A stretch of DNA of 64,000 bases from Stygiolobus azoricus (GCF_009729035.1 NZ_CP045483.1:434001-498000); one strand, 5' to 3'. Positions 8,936 to 18,709 are shown, numbered from the stretch's first letter. Notes: generated by a model not told the origin, from the letters alone. Numbers and translations: made by a program.

Positions 8936-9386
8936 TCATGATTGTGTAACCTTATTTACGTGAATCGTAATAATCTTACTATAGTATTGATAAGTTTCAA
9001 ATAATCTTACTAAAATTAATTGAATTTATCTTACGAGGTTTCTCTTCATAGAGCCGTGCTTTCGTATTTGTATCTATAATATAGCCTCTTAATTCAGTTT
9101 TTGTGGTCATGAGGACTTTTATCACTTCCTTTCAACTCTATGCATAATTTGACAATTATCACTCCTTAAATTTCCAGCGTGACAATTATAAAGCGGGGAA
9201 AGGAATGGGTAATAAAGTTTTCACATTTAGTGATATTAGGATTCGTGAGGTTAAGGAGGAAGTATTATGTTTACTTAATAGAGAAGGGTGAAGGGGTCAG
9301 AGGAGGGATCGTTACATTGATTCCTTAGATAAGGTAATCGGAACTTAAGTGAAATTGGGGGGTGTAGGGTACAACACCTCATAAAG
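8936..9386. other. Decayed stretch before the second tRNA-Glu gene
   Basis: No intact gene. On the plus strand around 9205-9295 there is a protein-like frame (MGNKVFTFSDIRIREVKEEV, then a stop), probably a remnant. On the minus strand about 9030-9095 a short frame starts MTTKTELRGYIIDTN. Neither is long enough to name. Confidence 0.35.
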
Positions 9387-9477
9387 TGCCGCGGCCGGGA
9401 TTTGAACCCGGGCCACAGGCTTGAGAGGCCTGCATACTATCGGCGCGTAGAGCTTGACCGGGCTATACTACCGCGGC
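9387..9477 (-). tRNA. tRNA-Glu (anticodon CTC) with a D-arm intron
   Basis: Nearly identical to the gene at 7607-7697. The acceptor is GCCGCGG/CCGCGGC with discriminator A, and the anticodon loop CTCTCAA inside stem CAGGC/GCCTG gives anticodon CTC. The same 16-base insertion, GCTCTACGCGCCGATA, lies in the D-arm region. The two genes differ at only four positions, in and just after the anticodon loop. The direct-repeat arrangement 1.8 kb apart suggests duplication plus sequence homogenisation. Confidence 0.93.
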
Positions 9478-9500
9478 ATTTATATCTAATATTAACGACC

Positions 9501-9514
9501 TTAAAAGATTTACG
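9501..9514 (-). promoter_or_regulatory. BRE/TATA promoter of tRNA-Glu(CTC)
   Basis: Minus-strand TACGTAAATCTTTTAA lies about 27 bases before the tRNA 5' end. It shares the ACGTAAATCTT core with the promoter of the sister tRNA gene. Confidence 0.65.
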
Positions 9515-9689
9515 TAAGGGAGATATCAGTTGTTTGTTTAAGCTTACCAGAGGAGAGCTGACGTGTTAAACCTTTTTTAAGGACGTTAAACCAAGCGGTT
9601 GATGGAGCTGTCACAGAATAGTGCTGAAAAGTCGTGTGCTGAGTTAAGCGACGGTTTTAGACATGAGCAAGAAAATTGCTTATTACATA

Positions 9690-10062
9690 ACTAAAGTCAT
9701 CATATCCTGGCTGGATTGAGTAAGTAAAGAGAGTAATGAGCCAGCTATCGTTCCTACCCATTAATTACCGTTAACGGCTAAGTCAACCGCGACCCTAACC
9801 CTAGCGGGGATTAACTCGTCAATGGCTGAGCTTATCGCACTGCATTCCCCGCCAATACCTAGTCCGGTCAATGTCCTAAATATTGCTATGCTTGTAAAAT
9901 TCCACGATATCCCGCTTACTACTGTGCCTAATATGTAAGTGCCTAACGTTATCATGAACAGCCTTTTTCCTACCGTATAAATCCGTTAAATAACTGAGGA
10001 TCATTGCACCGAGAACAGCGCCTATAAGATATACCATGCCGAGAAATGCGGCTTGAAAAAAG
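9690..10062 (-). pseudogene. Remnant of an MFS sugar/organic-acid transporter
   Basis: Three frames together follow one MFS protein. They read AAFLGMVYLIGAVLGAM and YLTDLYGRKK (the conserved loop 2-3 motif) in one frame, then GTYILGTVVSGISWNF through ELIPARVRVAVDLAVNG in the next (9761-9955), and AGSLLSLL after a TAA. At least one frameshift and one stop break it, and both ends are missing, so only about 120 of the usual 400-450 residues remain. It is non-functional. Confidence 0.75.
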
Positions 10063-10176
10063 GTTTACTCCCTTTCCATTTTGATATTTCTTCTTGGTAA
10101 TCACATAGTCGTAGTGAGATTTCTTTTCATGTTGGAAAAGAACTTGTTTTGTCTTTTTTAATAGAGAATACTCTCT

Positions 10177-10542
10177 TCATTGCTCAGTCTTCTTGTTAAG
10201 AATTAGCGGGACTAGATAGAATAGTAAAGCTATTATTGTAAAACCTAAAGCGAAGGCTAATAGTGTAGGCATCATTGATGGGTTTCCTCCTCCTATCACT
10301 ATGGGAAAAGGTCCAAGGAATATTACTCCTGCAAAACCTGCACTGGTTGAAGAAACACTAGATGAGGAAACGTTAGCCGGTATTATCGCACTAGCCGCTA
10401 TCAGTAGAACTCCAATAACTATTAAAGTCATTCCGATGATAAAAGCTTTCATATAATTATTTACATCAGTTGATTTTTTAACGGATTCTCTAATTTTTTT
10501 AGGATCGAAAAGTTTATAAATGTTTCTATCGTTAAACATCAA
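10177..10542 (-). CDS. Small membrane protein, DUF131-like
   Basis: A 121-residue protein with two clear membrane segments (about residues 32-54 and 92-113). Between them is a glycine-rich stretch [15 protein letters not shown], which resembles the DUF131 (TIGR00304) family found across archaea; the family's function is unknown. The N-terminus is charged and probably cytoplasmic. The gene is divergent from TFB, and its start at 10542 (or the next ATG, 10539) lies about 40 bases from the TFB start. Family assignment is from motif memory. Confidence 0.75.
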   Translation of the reverse strand: MMFNDRNIYKLFDPKKIRESVKKSTDVNNYMKAFIIGMTLIVIGVLLIAASAIIPANVSSSSVSSTSAGFAGVIFLGPFPIVIGGGNPSMMPTLLAFALGFTIIALLFYLVPLILNKKTEQ

Positions 10543-10579
10543 AGGGTTTTTAAATTTTTGTGTAATTGGTGGTGATTTA

Positions 10580-11512
10580 ATGGTAGAAGAAAAGCAAGCT
10601 AATCCTCAACCTTCTTCCTCAATTTGTCCTCCTGACAAGATTATATTTGACGAGGAAAGAGGAGAGTACATCTGTACCGAAACTGGAGAGGTAATTGAAG
10701 AGAGGATAATTGATCAGGGTCCTGAATGGAGGGCTTTTACTCCAGAAGAAAAGGAGAAGAGAAGTAGGGTAGGGGGCCCTCTTAACCAGACAATACATGA
10801 TATGGGTATATCTACTGTAATAGATTGGAAGGATAAAGACGCAATGGGTAGAAGCCTAGATCCTAAGAGAAGGTTAGAAGTCCTTAGATGGAGGAAGTGG
10901 CAGATAAGGGCTAGGATACAGTCATCTATAGACAGAAACCTAGCACAAGCTATGAACGAGCTTGAAAGGATCGGGAACTTACTTAATTTGTCTAAAGCAG
11001 TGAAGGATGAGGCAGCATTAATCTATAGAAAAGCCGTAGAGAAGGGACTTGTCAGAGGGAGGTCTATAGAGAGTGTTGTAGCCGCTTCTATCTATGCAGC
11101 ATGTAGAAGGATGAAAATGGCGAGGACTTTAGACGAGATAGCCCAGTTCACTAAGGCTAATAGGAAAGAAGTTGCAAGGTGTTACAGACTGATTCTGAGA
11201 GAGTTAGAGATTGACGTGCCAGTAAGTGACCCCAAGGATTATGTTACTAGAATAGGAAACTTATTGGGGCTTAGCGGTGCTACAATGAGGACTGCTGCAG
11301 ATATCATAGAGAAGGCGAAAAATATGGGGTTGACTGCTGGTAAAGACCCGGCTGGTCTGGCTGCGGCTGCCATATATATTGCTGCTTTGTTGAACGACGA
11401 GAGAAGGACGCAAAAGGAGATAGCCCAAGTAGCCGGGGTTACGGAGGTAACTGTTAGGAATAGGTATAAGGAGCTTACCCAAGAATTAAAGATACAGATT
11501 CCGAGTCAGTAA
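10580..11512 (+). CDS. tfb: Transcription initiation factor B (TFB)
   Basis: TFB bridges TBP-DNA and RNA polymerase at archaeal promoters. The B-reader/linker region ([20 protein letters not shown]) and two cyclin folds follow a short N-terminal ribbon. The ribbon keeps only C16 (CPPDK) and C32 (CTETG), so the usual four-cysteine zinc site is incomplete. The main TFB of Sulfolobus, as I recall it, shows the same pattern, so this is likely a lineage trait. The C-terminal helix-turn-helix ([20 protein letters not shown]) contacts BRE DNA. The ATG at 10580 is chosen because GGTGGTGAT lies just before it. Confidence 0.96.
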   Translation: MVEEKQANPQPSSSICPPDKIIFDEERGEYICTETGEVIEERIIDQGPEWRAFTPEEKEKRSRVGGPLNQTIHDMGISTVIDWKDKDAMGRSLDPKRRLEVLRWRKWQIRARIQSSIDRNLAQAMNELERIGNLLNLSKAVKDEAALIYRKAVEKGLVRGRSIESVVAASIYAACRRMKMARTLDEIAQFTKANRKEVARCYRLILRELEIDVPVSDPKDYVTRIGNLLGLSGATMRTAADIIEKAKNMGLTAGKDPAGLAAAAIYIAALLNDERRTQKEIAQVAGVTEVTVRNRYKELTQELKIQIPSQ

Positions 11513-11592
11513 AGGTTCATATAATCTCTTTCACTCCTCTTCCCTTTTTCTCCTTCTAAATTTTAATACTATTTTTCTTTTACTTACCTCTT

Positions 11593-12291
11593 GTGGAATG
11601 TATAAAAGTTAAGGATCTTCTTAAGCGTTATGGTAATACCGTAGTATTGAACGGAATTTCTTTTGAAGTAAAGTGTGGTGAGAAATGGGCCCTCCTAGGG
11701 CCTAACGGAGCTGGGAAGAGCACTACTCTCAAGATTCTTGCGGGGCTTATAAAACCTGATAAGGGTGAGGTCAGTATTAAGGGTCACGATCCTACTTCTT
11801 TGGACGCAAAAAGGTTAATCGGTTATTTGCCTGAGGACGCCGACCCTTTCCCAGCGTTGACCGTGGAAGATAATCTCAAATTTATGATGGTTCTCAGGGG
11901 GATAAAAAACGAGGATAGGGCTGAGAAGTTGCTTGAACTTCTGGAACTCGATAAGTATAGAAAATATAAAGCGGTTGAACTTTCTAGGGGAAATAAGCAA
12001 AAGTTGGCTATAGCTATGGCTGTACTCCACTCTCCGGAGATACTTTTACTAGACGAGCCTTTGAATTATCTTGATATTCCTAGTCAGGACTTAGTGATCG
12101 AGCTTTTCCGGTCTTTCAGGGATTCGACCTTCGTAGTGTCAACTCACATAATGTCCGTAGCTGATAAATTGACTCATAAGGTCATGGTAATATCAAACGG
12201 TAGTATAAAATGGATGGGGACTTTTGAGGAACTAAAGAGTATGGGAGAGTCTGTCGAAAAAGTTATAGCTAAATTAATAAAGGGGGCTTAG
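11593..12291 (+). CDS. ABC transporter ATP-binding protein
   Basis: A 232-residue ABC ATPase with Walker [10 protein letters not shown] (near 36-44), a modified signature LSRGNKQKL (near 129-137; the usual LSGGQ is changed), Walker B ILLLDEP (near 152-158) and the switch His in VVSTHIM. It resembles CcmA/NatA-type exporters. No permease gene lies next to it, so its membrane partner is encoded elsewhere or it has a soluble role. The start is GTG. The gene converges on rpoP and overlaps it by 3 bases. Confidence 0.9.
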   Translation: MECIKVKDLLKRYGNTVVLNGISFEVKCGEKWALLGPNGAGKSTTLKILAGLIKPDKGEVSIKGHDPTSLDAKRLIGYLPEDADPFPALTVEDNLKFMMVLRGIKNEDRAEKLLELLELDKYRKYKAVELSRGNKQKLAIAMAVLHSPEILLLDEPLNYLDIPSQDLVIELFRSFRDSTFVVSTHIMSVADKLTHKVMVISNGSIKWMGTFEELKSMGESVEKVIAKLIKGA

Positions 12292-12434
12292 ATAGCTTTC
12301 ACTACTTTAACTGTAGGCTTTCTTACCATGAATATTACTTTATACCCACAATAGGGGCACCTGACCCCAGGTAGTGCTTTAAGCTGTGCATCATCAAATT
12401 CCTTCCAACACTTGCCACATCTGTATCTTGCCAT
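12288..12434 (-). CDS. rpoP: RNA polymerase subunit P (Rpo12)
   Basis: A 48-residue zinc-ribbon subunit of archaeal RNA polymerase, homologous to eukaryotic Rpb12. It begins [13 protein letters not shown] and carries CGKC (6-9) and CPYCG (26-30), then the conserved basic tail [15 protein letters not shown]. Length and motifs match the family. It faces aIF1 on the other strand with an 86-base gap between the two starts and converges on the ABC ATPase gene. Confidence 0.95.
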   Translation of the reverse strand: MARYRCGKCWKEFDDAQLKALPGVRCPYCGYKVIFMVRKPTVKVVKAI

Positions 12435-12520
12435 CTCCACTCTCCTCTACTCCGATAAATATAAACCTAACTGTTGACAGAAAAGTTGAAAAAGCCGTAT
12501 TAGTAATAAAGTGTTTGAGA

Positions 12521-12820
12521 ATGTCTGATCTCTGTGGCGGATTACCCCCCGAAATATGCGAACAACTAAATAGAGAAGAACAATTTATTAAAATAAAGGT
12601 CGAGAAAAGGAGATACGGAAAAGAGGTTACCATAATAGAGGGGTTAAATGGTACAGACGCGGATTTAAAGAAGATTGCTTCAGAGCTCAAGTCTAAGCTA
12701 GCAGCAGGAGGTACTGTAAAAAACGGGAAAATAGAGTTACAAGGAGACCATAGGGATAAGGTTAAGGAAATATTAACAAAAATGGGGTATCCAGAATCGA
12801 ACATATTAATAATAGAATAA
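12521..12820 (+). CDS. Translation initiation factor aIF1 (SUI1)
   Basis: A 99-residue SUI1-domain protein that controls start-site fidelity on the small ribosomal subunit. The core motifs are [13 protein letters not shown] (near 34-46), [20 protein letters not shown] (near 66-85) and the C-terminal [11 protein letters not shown]. The ATG at 12521 is chosen because the protein then has the usual N-terminus; an open stretch upstream is not protein-like and overlaps the rpoP promoter region. Confidence 0.95.
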   Translation: MSDLCGGLPPEICEQLNREEQFIKIKVEKRRYGKEVTIIEGLNGTDADLKKIASELKSKLAAGGTVKNGKIELQGDHRDKVKEILTKMGYPESNILIIE

Positions 12821-12993
12821 ATTCCTTATTTCTTATATTACTATTGAAAGAGGTGATATTCATTTTAGTATAGCTTATTTACTGTAGAAGTTGTAAAAAT
12901 TATTTGTGATAAGTGAAAAAGTATAATTTATTATATATTATTACTTGTTAATATAGAAATTGTCTTCTGATATGAAAAGAAAGGAAAAGATTG

Positions 12994-13320
<327 letters not shown>

Positions 13321-13370
13321 TTACTAAATGTCATTAGTTTAAAATATTTTAAACCCCAAAATATTTCGGG

Positions 13371-13949
13371 ATGCTACTTCACGTTCAGTTACAAACTCCT
13401 ATAGAAGAATGGTTAAGTACTTTTAACGTCCAAAAGAACTCTATTAATATTCTCGATATTAAACAGGATAAAGTAGACGTTAGGCTACTGATTGAGTTTA
13501 AGGGGGAACTTCCTAAAGAATTTCAAAATTCATTTACGAGAGTAGATAAAAATGTTTATTTAGGTACAGTGAGAGTAAACTCCAGAATAAGTACTATCCT
13601 TGCAAAATATACAATTATTCAGGGATATGTTATTAATAACTCATTGGTTTGGGTTTTGGTTCTAGAAGGTTATCCTGAATTACGAAGAGTACTGAGGGAG
13701 TTTGTTGAAAACAAAATCGACGTGAAGGTTATAAAAGTTGTGAAAGTAAGATCCAAGAGTATAGTTACCGCAAGGCAAGAACAGATATTAAGGATAGCCC
13801 TTGAGGCAGGTTATTATGATTATCCAAGGAAGGTAACGTTAAAGAAATTGGCTGAAAAACTCAATATAAGTTTGTCCACCCTTGACGAGATACTAAGAAG
13901 GGCGGAGAAGAATATAATAGAATCTTACCTGAGGGATAAGGGATTATGA
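13371..13949 (+). CDS. HTH-10 (bacterio-opsin activator type) regulator
   Basis: A 192-residue protein with a C-terminal HTH-10 domain: TARQEQILRIALEAGYYDYPRKVTL, then LAEKLNISLSTLDEILRRAEKNI, a signature of archaeal Bat-like regulators (sequence here shown in two parts). The N-terminal 130 residues form an alpha/beta sensor domain of unknown ligand. It overlaps the next gene, a CobD-like aminotransferase, by 4 bases, so it may control or sense the cobamide pathway or its own operon; that is inference. Confidence 0.85.
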   Translation: MLLHVQLQTPIEEWLSTFNVQKNSINILDIKQDKVDVRLLIEFKGELPKEFQNSFTRVDKNVYLGTVRVNSRISTILAKYTIIQGYVINNSLVWVLVLEGYPELRRVLREFVENKIDVKVIKVVKVRSKSIVTARQEQILRIALEAGYYDYPRKVTLKKLAEKLNISLSTLDEILRRAEKNIIESYLRDKGL

Positions 13950-14920
13950 AGCATGGGGGCGTAAAATGGATAAAGGGGAAGCCTGAGGTTATTAATGACT
14001 TCAGTGTGAATCTTAATCCTTTGGGTACTCCTGATTTTGTGAAGGAGTTAATAAGTGAGGCAGTTAAAAGGGAGATTTACACTTATTATCCACCTTCTGA
14101 AAGTTATAAGGAAATTAAGGAACTTATTGCAGAAGTCTATGATTTATGTCCTGAACTAGTGGGTGTATTTAACGGTGCGTCAGAAGCTATTTCACTTTTG
14201 CCTCCATGTTCTGTCATAGAGCCGAACTTCTCCGAATATAAGAGGAGTAAGAGTTACTTTGCGAGAGAACTTAATGACACGTTTGAGTATACTTTGCCTT
14301 TGTCAGAGTCATGTGTAATAACCAGTAACCCAGTTAATCCTACTGGGTCATTCATAAAGGATAGTGATATAGCGAAGTTCTTAGAGCGAGGGGGTAAATT
14401 ATACCTCGATGAATCATTTATAGATTTGAGTATTCTCTCTAATAATTTTAAACTGGCTGAGGAGTTTGAAAACTTAACAATTATTTCATCTTTCACAAAG
14501 TCTTTGGCAATTCCAGGTTTAAGGCTGGGGTTTACAATAGGTCACAGTTCTAAAAACTTAGAAAGATTGGCACCTCCATGGAGGATAAATAGTATAGTTT
14601 ACTATGTTTTCTCACACGTTACGGCTAAGGAGATAAGGTCTTTCCTTTCTAAGACTCGTTATCATATAGCTGAACTGCTAAACTCGTTCTCTTCTCCTTT
14701 CAAGTGGTATAAGAGTGTTACAAATTTCGTATTGCTGGAATTTCCGGTTGAAACTTCTATCCTGAATTCCGTATTAAGGTCTTATGGATATCAAATAAGA
14801 GAGCCAGAAGGGTTTATGGGTTTAAGAAAGACTCATGGAAGAGTTGCTTTAAGTAAGAACACTTCAGAATTACTAAGGGTAATCTCTCATGTTCTAAATA
14901 GTGAAAAGTTTTATAAATAG
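13946..14920 (+). CDS. PLP-dependent aminotransferase family protein, CobD-like
   Basis: A fold-type I PLP enzyme of 324 residues. The start HGG with NDFSVNLNPLG is typical of threonine-phosphate decarboxylase (CobD), which makes the aminopropanol linker of cobalamin, and of histidinol-phosphate aminotransferases. The PLP lysine is in SSFTKSLAIPGLRLGF (near 183-198), and the substrate/PLP region NPVNPTG lies near 131. The open product family (CobD versus HisC) cannot be settled by eye, but the N-terminus favours CobD. It is in an operon with an HTH-10 regulator and a GtrA protein. Confidence 0.8.
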   Translation: MKHGGVKWIKGKPEVINDFSVNLNPLGTPDFVKELISEAVKREIYTYYPPSESYKEIKELIAEVYDLCPELVGVFNGASEAISLLPPCSVIEPNFSEYKRSKSYFARELNDTFEYTLPLSESCVITSNPVNPTGSFIKDSDIAKFLERGGKLYLDESFIDLSILSNNFKLAEEFENLTIISSFTKSLAIPGLRLGFTIGHSSKNLERLAPPWRINSIVYYVFSHVTAKEIRSFLSKTRYHIAELLNSFSSPFKWYKSVTNFVLLEFPVETSILNSVLRSYGYQIREPEGFMGLRKTHGRVALSKNTSELLRVISHVLNSEKFYK

Positions 14921-15371
14921 TAATGTTAGATTTAAACACGTGCTTGAAAAAATTATAAAATATGCTATAGTAGGTGGTTTAGGGACGGTCGTGAATGAGG
15001 GTGTATTGTTATTACTTAAACCAGTCTTACCGATAGCTGTTTCTCTTGCTCTTGCAATTGAATTTTCGATCTTGTTTAACTTTCTGCTTAATGATGTGTG
15101 GACGTTTAAGAAAGAAAGAGTGGGTTCCTTTCTGAATAGGATGGTGAAGTTTCACGTATCGTCTTTAGTTGGAGGAGTCGTACAATACGCAGTAGTTATT
15201 GCCTTAATATTGCTGATCTTACCTTACGGTAATTTAACGTCAATACTGTTTTTGCTGTTCTTCTCCTCTATTCATTTATCCTCAATCTATTTAGCTATAA
15301 TGAACTTTATAGGGATAGTTGCAGGGTTCGGAGTAAGGTTTGTGTTAAGTATTAAATACGTTTGGGCTTAA
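14901..15371 (+). CDS. GtrA-like membrane protein
   Basis: A 156-residue membrane protein with four hydrophobic segments (about 20-38, 46-67, 85-110 and 130-150). The end GFGVRFVLSIKYVW and the charged loop NDVWTFKKER are typical of the GtrA family, which helps carry lipid-linked sugars across membranes for glycan or glycolipid assembly. The start is GTG at 14901, overlapping the CobD-like gene by 20 bases. No glycosyltransferase is adjacent. Confidence 0.82.
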   Translation: MKSFINSNVRFKHVLEKIIKYAIVGGLGTVVNEGVLLLLKPVLPIAVSLALAIEFSILFNFLLNDVWTFKKERVGSFLNRMVKFHVSSLVGGVVQYAVVIALILLILPYGNLTSILFLLFFSSIHLSSIYLAIMNFIGIVAGFGVRFVLSIKYVWA

Positions 15372-16114
15372 GGTTTGACTGTGTAATAAATTCTCTTTCT
15401 GTTCTTTCCCTTATTCTCTATTTTTAGAAGTACTATTTCGCCTATTTCTGAAGTATTTTTAACATGGGGACCCCCATCAGCTTGTATATCAATCCCCTCT
15501 ATTTCTACAATTCTCCACACCTCTAATTCTGGGGGCATCCTTTCTGCCAATTTAACTATTCCAGGGATTTTTAGTGCTTCTTCTCTCTTTAGGAAGTAAA
15601 CTTTTACTTGGAGGGATTTTTTGACAATTTCGTTTGCCTCCTCAATCAGTTTTTGTAGTGCTTCTTTGTTCTCTATAGGAAAGTCGTCTTTAGCATATTC
15701 TGGAGTTATGTTCCCTCCAGTTATTCTAGCGCCGTATTTTGAAAAGGCTATTGCAGCTATTATGTGAGATGCTGTATGAAGCCTCATCATCCTATACCTT
15801 CTATTCCAGTCTATCTCTCCCTTTATTTTCATTCCTTTTTGAAGTAATTCATAATTACTCGTCTTGTGGTATATTTCTCCATTTATCTCTTTTACTTCCA
15901 TAATTTCCAATTTATTCTGACCTATCTGGATAAATCCTCTGTCAGCTTCCAAACCTCCGCCTCCGGGATAGAATGCAGTCTTGTCTAGGATAATCCCCTC
16001 GGGAGTTATGTCTGTAACTGTAGCTTCAAACTCTCTTACATATGAGTCAAAAAGGTAAATTCTCTTTTTCAGGGAATCGTTTAGGGGTAACTCACCATCG
16101 CTCATTTCACTCAC
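15368..16114 (-). CDS. alaX: Alanyl-tRNA editing protein AlaX (long form)
   Basis: A stand-alone homologue of the AlaRS editing domain that removes Ser or Gly from mischarged tRNA-Ala. Metal ligands are His residues in LHTASHIIA (near 116-124) and the conserved DGGPHVKNTSEIGEI (near 214-228). The N-terminal FYPGGGG motif marks the glycine-rich form. The 248 residues match AlaX-M. It overlaps the downstream-facing Hsp20-like gene by 8 bases and converges on the GtrA gene by 4. The window also encodes full-length AlaRS (54794). Confidence 0.92.
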   Translation of the reverse strand: MSEMSDGELPLNDSLKKRIYLFDSYVREFEATVTDITPEGIILDKTAFYPGGGGLEADRGFIQIGQNKLEIMEVKEINGEIYHKTSNYELLQKGMKIKGEIDWNRRYRMMRLHTASHIIAAIAFSKYGARITGGNITPEYAKDDFPIENKEALQKLIEEANEIVKKSLQVKVYFLKREEALKIPGIVKLAERMPPELEVWRIVEIEGIDIQADGGPHVKNTSEIGEIVLLKIENKGKNRKRIYYTVKP

Positions 16115-16364
16115 TCTTTCTCAAAGAAACTATATAAGTACCGTAGTGGTATTCGTATTTTATGCTATCTGGTTCTACGTAGGTGGGGAGAGATATTATC
16201 TTTATCACACTGTTGGTCTCGTTATCATAGATGTATAGCTGTTTTTTATTTGCCTTTACCAAGAGTTTACTGAAATCCTTCCCTCTTAGGTCTATTATTA
16301 CGGTAAGCTGGTCTTTTCCGGGTAATATTTCTACTTCCGGGTCATCATCAATTGTTGTTGGCAA
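16107..16364 (-). CDS. Short Hsp20/alpha-crystallin-like protein
   Basis: An 85-residue, beta-rich protein: LTVIIDLRGKDFSKLLVKAN, KQLYIYD and YGTYIVSLRK follow the strand pattern of the alpha-crystallin (CS-like) domain. The N-terminal arm and the C-terminal I-x-I tail of oligomeric small heat-shock proteins are missing, so it may act as a monomeric adaptor. It is divergent from cdvB, with starts 95 bases apart, and in an operon with alaX. Confidence 0.65.
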   Translation of the reverse strand: MPTTIDDDPEVEILPGKDQLTVIIDLRGKDFSKLLVKANKKQLYIYDNETNSVIKIISLPTYVEPDSIKYEYHYGTYIVSLRKSE

Positions 16365-16428
16365 TATCTAATCCCAAAAGATCTCTTTTGTTTGAATCCT
16401 ATTAAAGGTATATTATCTAGCCAACCCC

Positions 16429-16437
16429 TTTATAAAT
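16429..16437 (+). promoter_or_regulatory. TATA box of the cdvB gene
   Basis: TTATAAATC is centred about 26 bases before TTG 16459, placing transcription start at or near the start codon, so the mRNA is probably leaderless. Confidence 0.6.
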
Positions 16438-16458
16438 CTTTCGTATACAATGTATTAA

Positions 16459-17085
16459 TTGCCCATGTTGGATAAAGAGTTCCAAAAAATATGGAATGGT
16501 AATGAAAAGCAAAAGATTCCAAAGAGCAAGGACCCCCTCAAGATGAGGTTAATACAAGCACAATACAAAGTTAGGTCAATGATCAGCAGGCTGGACGCTT
16601 ATATAGCAAGGATGCAGGAGAGGGATAGGTCACTATTCGAGAGGGTAGTAGAGGCTCAGATGTCCAAAGACTACACAAGAGCAGCCATGTATGCTAACGA
16701 AGTCGCTGAGATCAGAAAAATAACTAAGCAATTACTCACTACTCAGATAGCCTTAGAACAAGTATCGTTAAGGCTAGAGACAATAACTGAACTTGGCGAC
16801 GTTTACGTTAACTTGATACCAGTGATGGGTGTAATCAGCGAACTGAAGACAACACTGAAGGGTGTAATGCCCGAACTTTCCATAGAGCTTGCGGAGCTAG
16901 GTGACGGTCTACAAGAGGTAGTTATAGAGGCTGGAGAGTTTGGCGGAGTAAGCGCTGCAGGAGTAGCCTCTTCACCAGAGGCAAGAAAGATACTGGACGA
17001 AGCATCAATGGTAGCAGAGCAGAGAATGAAGGAGCAGTTCCCAGAGCTACCCGCTTCCGGAATAGTTCAGAATCAGAAGACCTAA
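16459..17085 (+). CDS. ESCRT-III-like cell division protein (CdvB family)
   Basis: A Snf7-type protein of 208 residues. It forms filaments at the division ring of Sulfolobales and drives membrane constriction with the ATPase CdvC. The basic N-terminal helices ([21 protein letters not shown]) are followed by a helical core and an acidic C-terminus with an amphipathic helix ([20 protein letters not shown]), a likely MIM-type contact. The winged-helix tail of the long CdvB is absent, so this is a CdvB1- or CdvB2-type paralogue. No cdvA or cdvC is adjacent. Start TTG 16459 or ATG 16465. Confidence 0.9.
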   Translation: MPMLDKEFQKIWNGNEKQKIPKSKDPLKMRLIQAQYKVRSMISRLDAYIARMQERDRSLFERVVEAQMSKDYTRAAMYANEVAEIRKITKQLLTTQIALEQVSLRLETITELGDVYVNLIPVMGVISELKTTLKGVMPELSIELAELGDGLQEVVIEAGEFGGVSAAGVASSPEARKILDEASMVAEQRMKEQFPELPASGIVQNQKT

Positions 17086-17151
17086 AGGTCTAGTTTCTCT
17101 TATGTCTTTTAATTTAATCCTTTTTATATTAAACCCTTTTCCTATTTATTT

Positions 17152-18297
17152 GTGGCACAAGATTTTAACGTTACTCCATGGGAAGTTAAGGGAAAGGTAG
17201 ACTATGATAAGTTGATCATTCAGTTTGGAACTCAGAAGCTGACTGAGGAACTAAAAGAAAAAACTAAGAGACTCATAAACGATGAACTTCACGTTATGCT
17301 TAGGCGTAATGTGTTCTTTTCTCATAGGGATTACGACCTGATATTGAAGGATTATGAAGACGGAAGAGGCTTTTTCCTTTACACTGGTAGAGCACCTTCT
17401 TTAGGAATGCACATTGGACATCTAATCCCTTTCATATTCACGAAATGGCTACAGGACAAATTCAAGGTAAACGTATATATTGAGGTCACAGACGATGAGA
17501 AGTTCATGAGAAATGCCGATTACACGCTTGATCAAACTAGGCAATGGGCATATGATAATATTTTAGATATAATTGCTGTTGGGTTTGACCCTGATAGGAC
17601 TTTCATCTTCCAAGATACGGAGTATATTAGAAATATGTATCCCATAGCAATCAAGATAGCCAAGAAGCTGACGTTTAATGAAGTAAGGGCTACTTTCGGC
17701 TTAGACACCTCTTCTAACATAGGCATTATTTTTTATCCTGCTTTGCAGATCGCCCCTACTATGTTTGAACGTAAAAGATGTCTTATTCCGGCTGGTATTG
17801 ACCAAGATCCTTACTGGAGACTGCAAAGGGATATAGCAGAGAGTTTAGGATATTATAAGGCTGCTCAGATCCACAGCAAATTCCTGCCACCTTTAACAGG
17901 TCCTGAGGGTAAAATGAGTTCGTCTCAACCAGAATCTGCAATATATCTTACCGATGATCCTAAAACTGTAGAGAGAAAGATCATGAAATATGCGTTCTCT
18001 GGAGGACAACCCACAATAGAACTTCATAGAAAATATGGAGGTAATCCAGATATAGATGTTTCCTTTCAGTGGTTATATATGTTTTTTGAACCAGACGACA
18101 GTAAGATAAAGAAAATCGAGGAGGAATACAGAAGTGGTAAGATGCTGACGGGTGAGCTAAAGAGTATACTGGTTGAGAAATTAAATGCGTTTTTAGAGGA
18201 GCATAGGAACAAAAGGGAGGAAGCTAAAAAGTTAGTTAATACGTTCAAATATGATGGAGCTTTAGCTAGAGAGATGTGGAAGAAGATTCACGAATAG
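17152..18297 (+). CDS. trpS: Tryptophanyl-tRNA synthetase
   Basis: A class I enzyme, 381 residues, archaeal/eukaryotic type. The HIGH motif is GMHIGHL (near 86-92) and KMSKS appears as GKMSSSQP (near 254-261). It charges tRNA-Trp in the cytoplasm. The start is GTG at 17152, 27 bases after a TATA-like CTTTTTATATTA, so the mRNA is probably leaderless. Its last 32 bases overlap the convergent HTH gene. Confidence 0.97.
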   Translation: MAQDFNVTPWEVKGKVDYDKLIIQFGTQKLTEELKEKTKRLINDELHVMLRRNVFFSHRDYDLILKDYEDGRGFFLYTGRAPSLGMHIGHLIPFIFTKWLQDKFKVNVYIEVTDDEKFMRNADYTLDQTRQWAYDNILDIIAVGFDPDRTFIFQDTEYIRNMYPIAIKIAKKLTFNEVRATFGLDTSSNIGIIFYPALQIAPTMFERKRCLIPAGIDQDPYWRLQRDIAESLGYYKAAQIHSKFLPPLTGPEGKMSSSQPESAIYLTDDPKTVERKIMKYAFSGGQPTIELHRKYGGNPDIDVSFQWLYMFFEPDDSKIKKIEEEYRSGKMLTGELKSILVEKLNAFLEEHRNKREEAKKLVNTFKYDGALAREMWKKIHE

Positions 18298-18709
18298 ATT
18301 TATAAAGTCCCATTTTCTTTAAATGATATACTATTAAGTTAGTGGATTTTCCTAATTTCTTCGCGATCTTATATATTGGCTCTCCGCGCTTATACATATC
18401 TTCGATCATCTTTATTTCACTGTCCTTTAGTTTTCTCACTCTCCTACCTAAATTGTGTTTTTGTAGTATCCTCAGAACCGTTGATTCACTAATTTTCAGT
18501 TCCTTACTAATAGCTCTCGCACTCTTTCCTTGTTTTGCAAGTTCAATAACCTTATTTTCGTCCGCTTTGTTACTTCTAAGTTTTATCCCAGATTTAATAA
18601 GTAAATTCCTTACCTTACCGTAACTGAGACCAGTAAGTGATGCAATATTCCTTATTGAATATCCTCGCTCGTAAAGAGACCTAACTTTTTCCTCCATTTC
18701 ATTTTGCAT
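18266..18709 (-). CDS. Protein with three helix-turn-helix modules
   Basis: A 147-residue basic protein made of three similar HTH units: YSIRNIASLTGLSYGKVRNL (near 17-36), KSARAISKELKISESTVLRI (near 62-81) and EPIYKIAKKLGKSTNLIVYH (near 110-129). Such resolvase- or Trp-repressor-like arrays occur in DNA-binding proteins of Sulfolobales. No effector domain is present. It could be a regulator or a nucleoid protein. It converges on trpS and is divergent from the LysE gene. Confidence 0.8.
   Translation of the reverse strand: MQNEMEEKVRSLYERGYSIRNIASLTGLSYGKVRNLLIKSGIKLRSNKADENKVIELAKQGKSARAISKELKISESTVLRILQKHNLGRRVRKLKDSEIKMIEDMYKRGEPIYKIAKKLGKSTNLIVYHLKKMGLYKSIRESSSTSL

Noticed and set aside
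12394-12804. A 136-codon minus-strand frame
   Set aside because: It lies opposite aIF1 and part of rpoP, both clearly coding, and its product has no family-like features.
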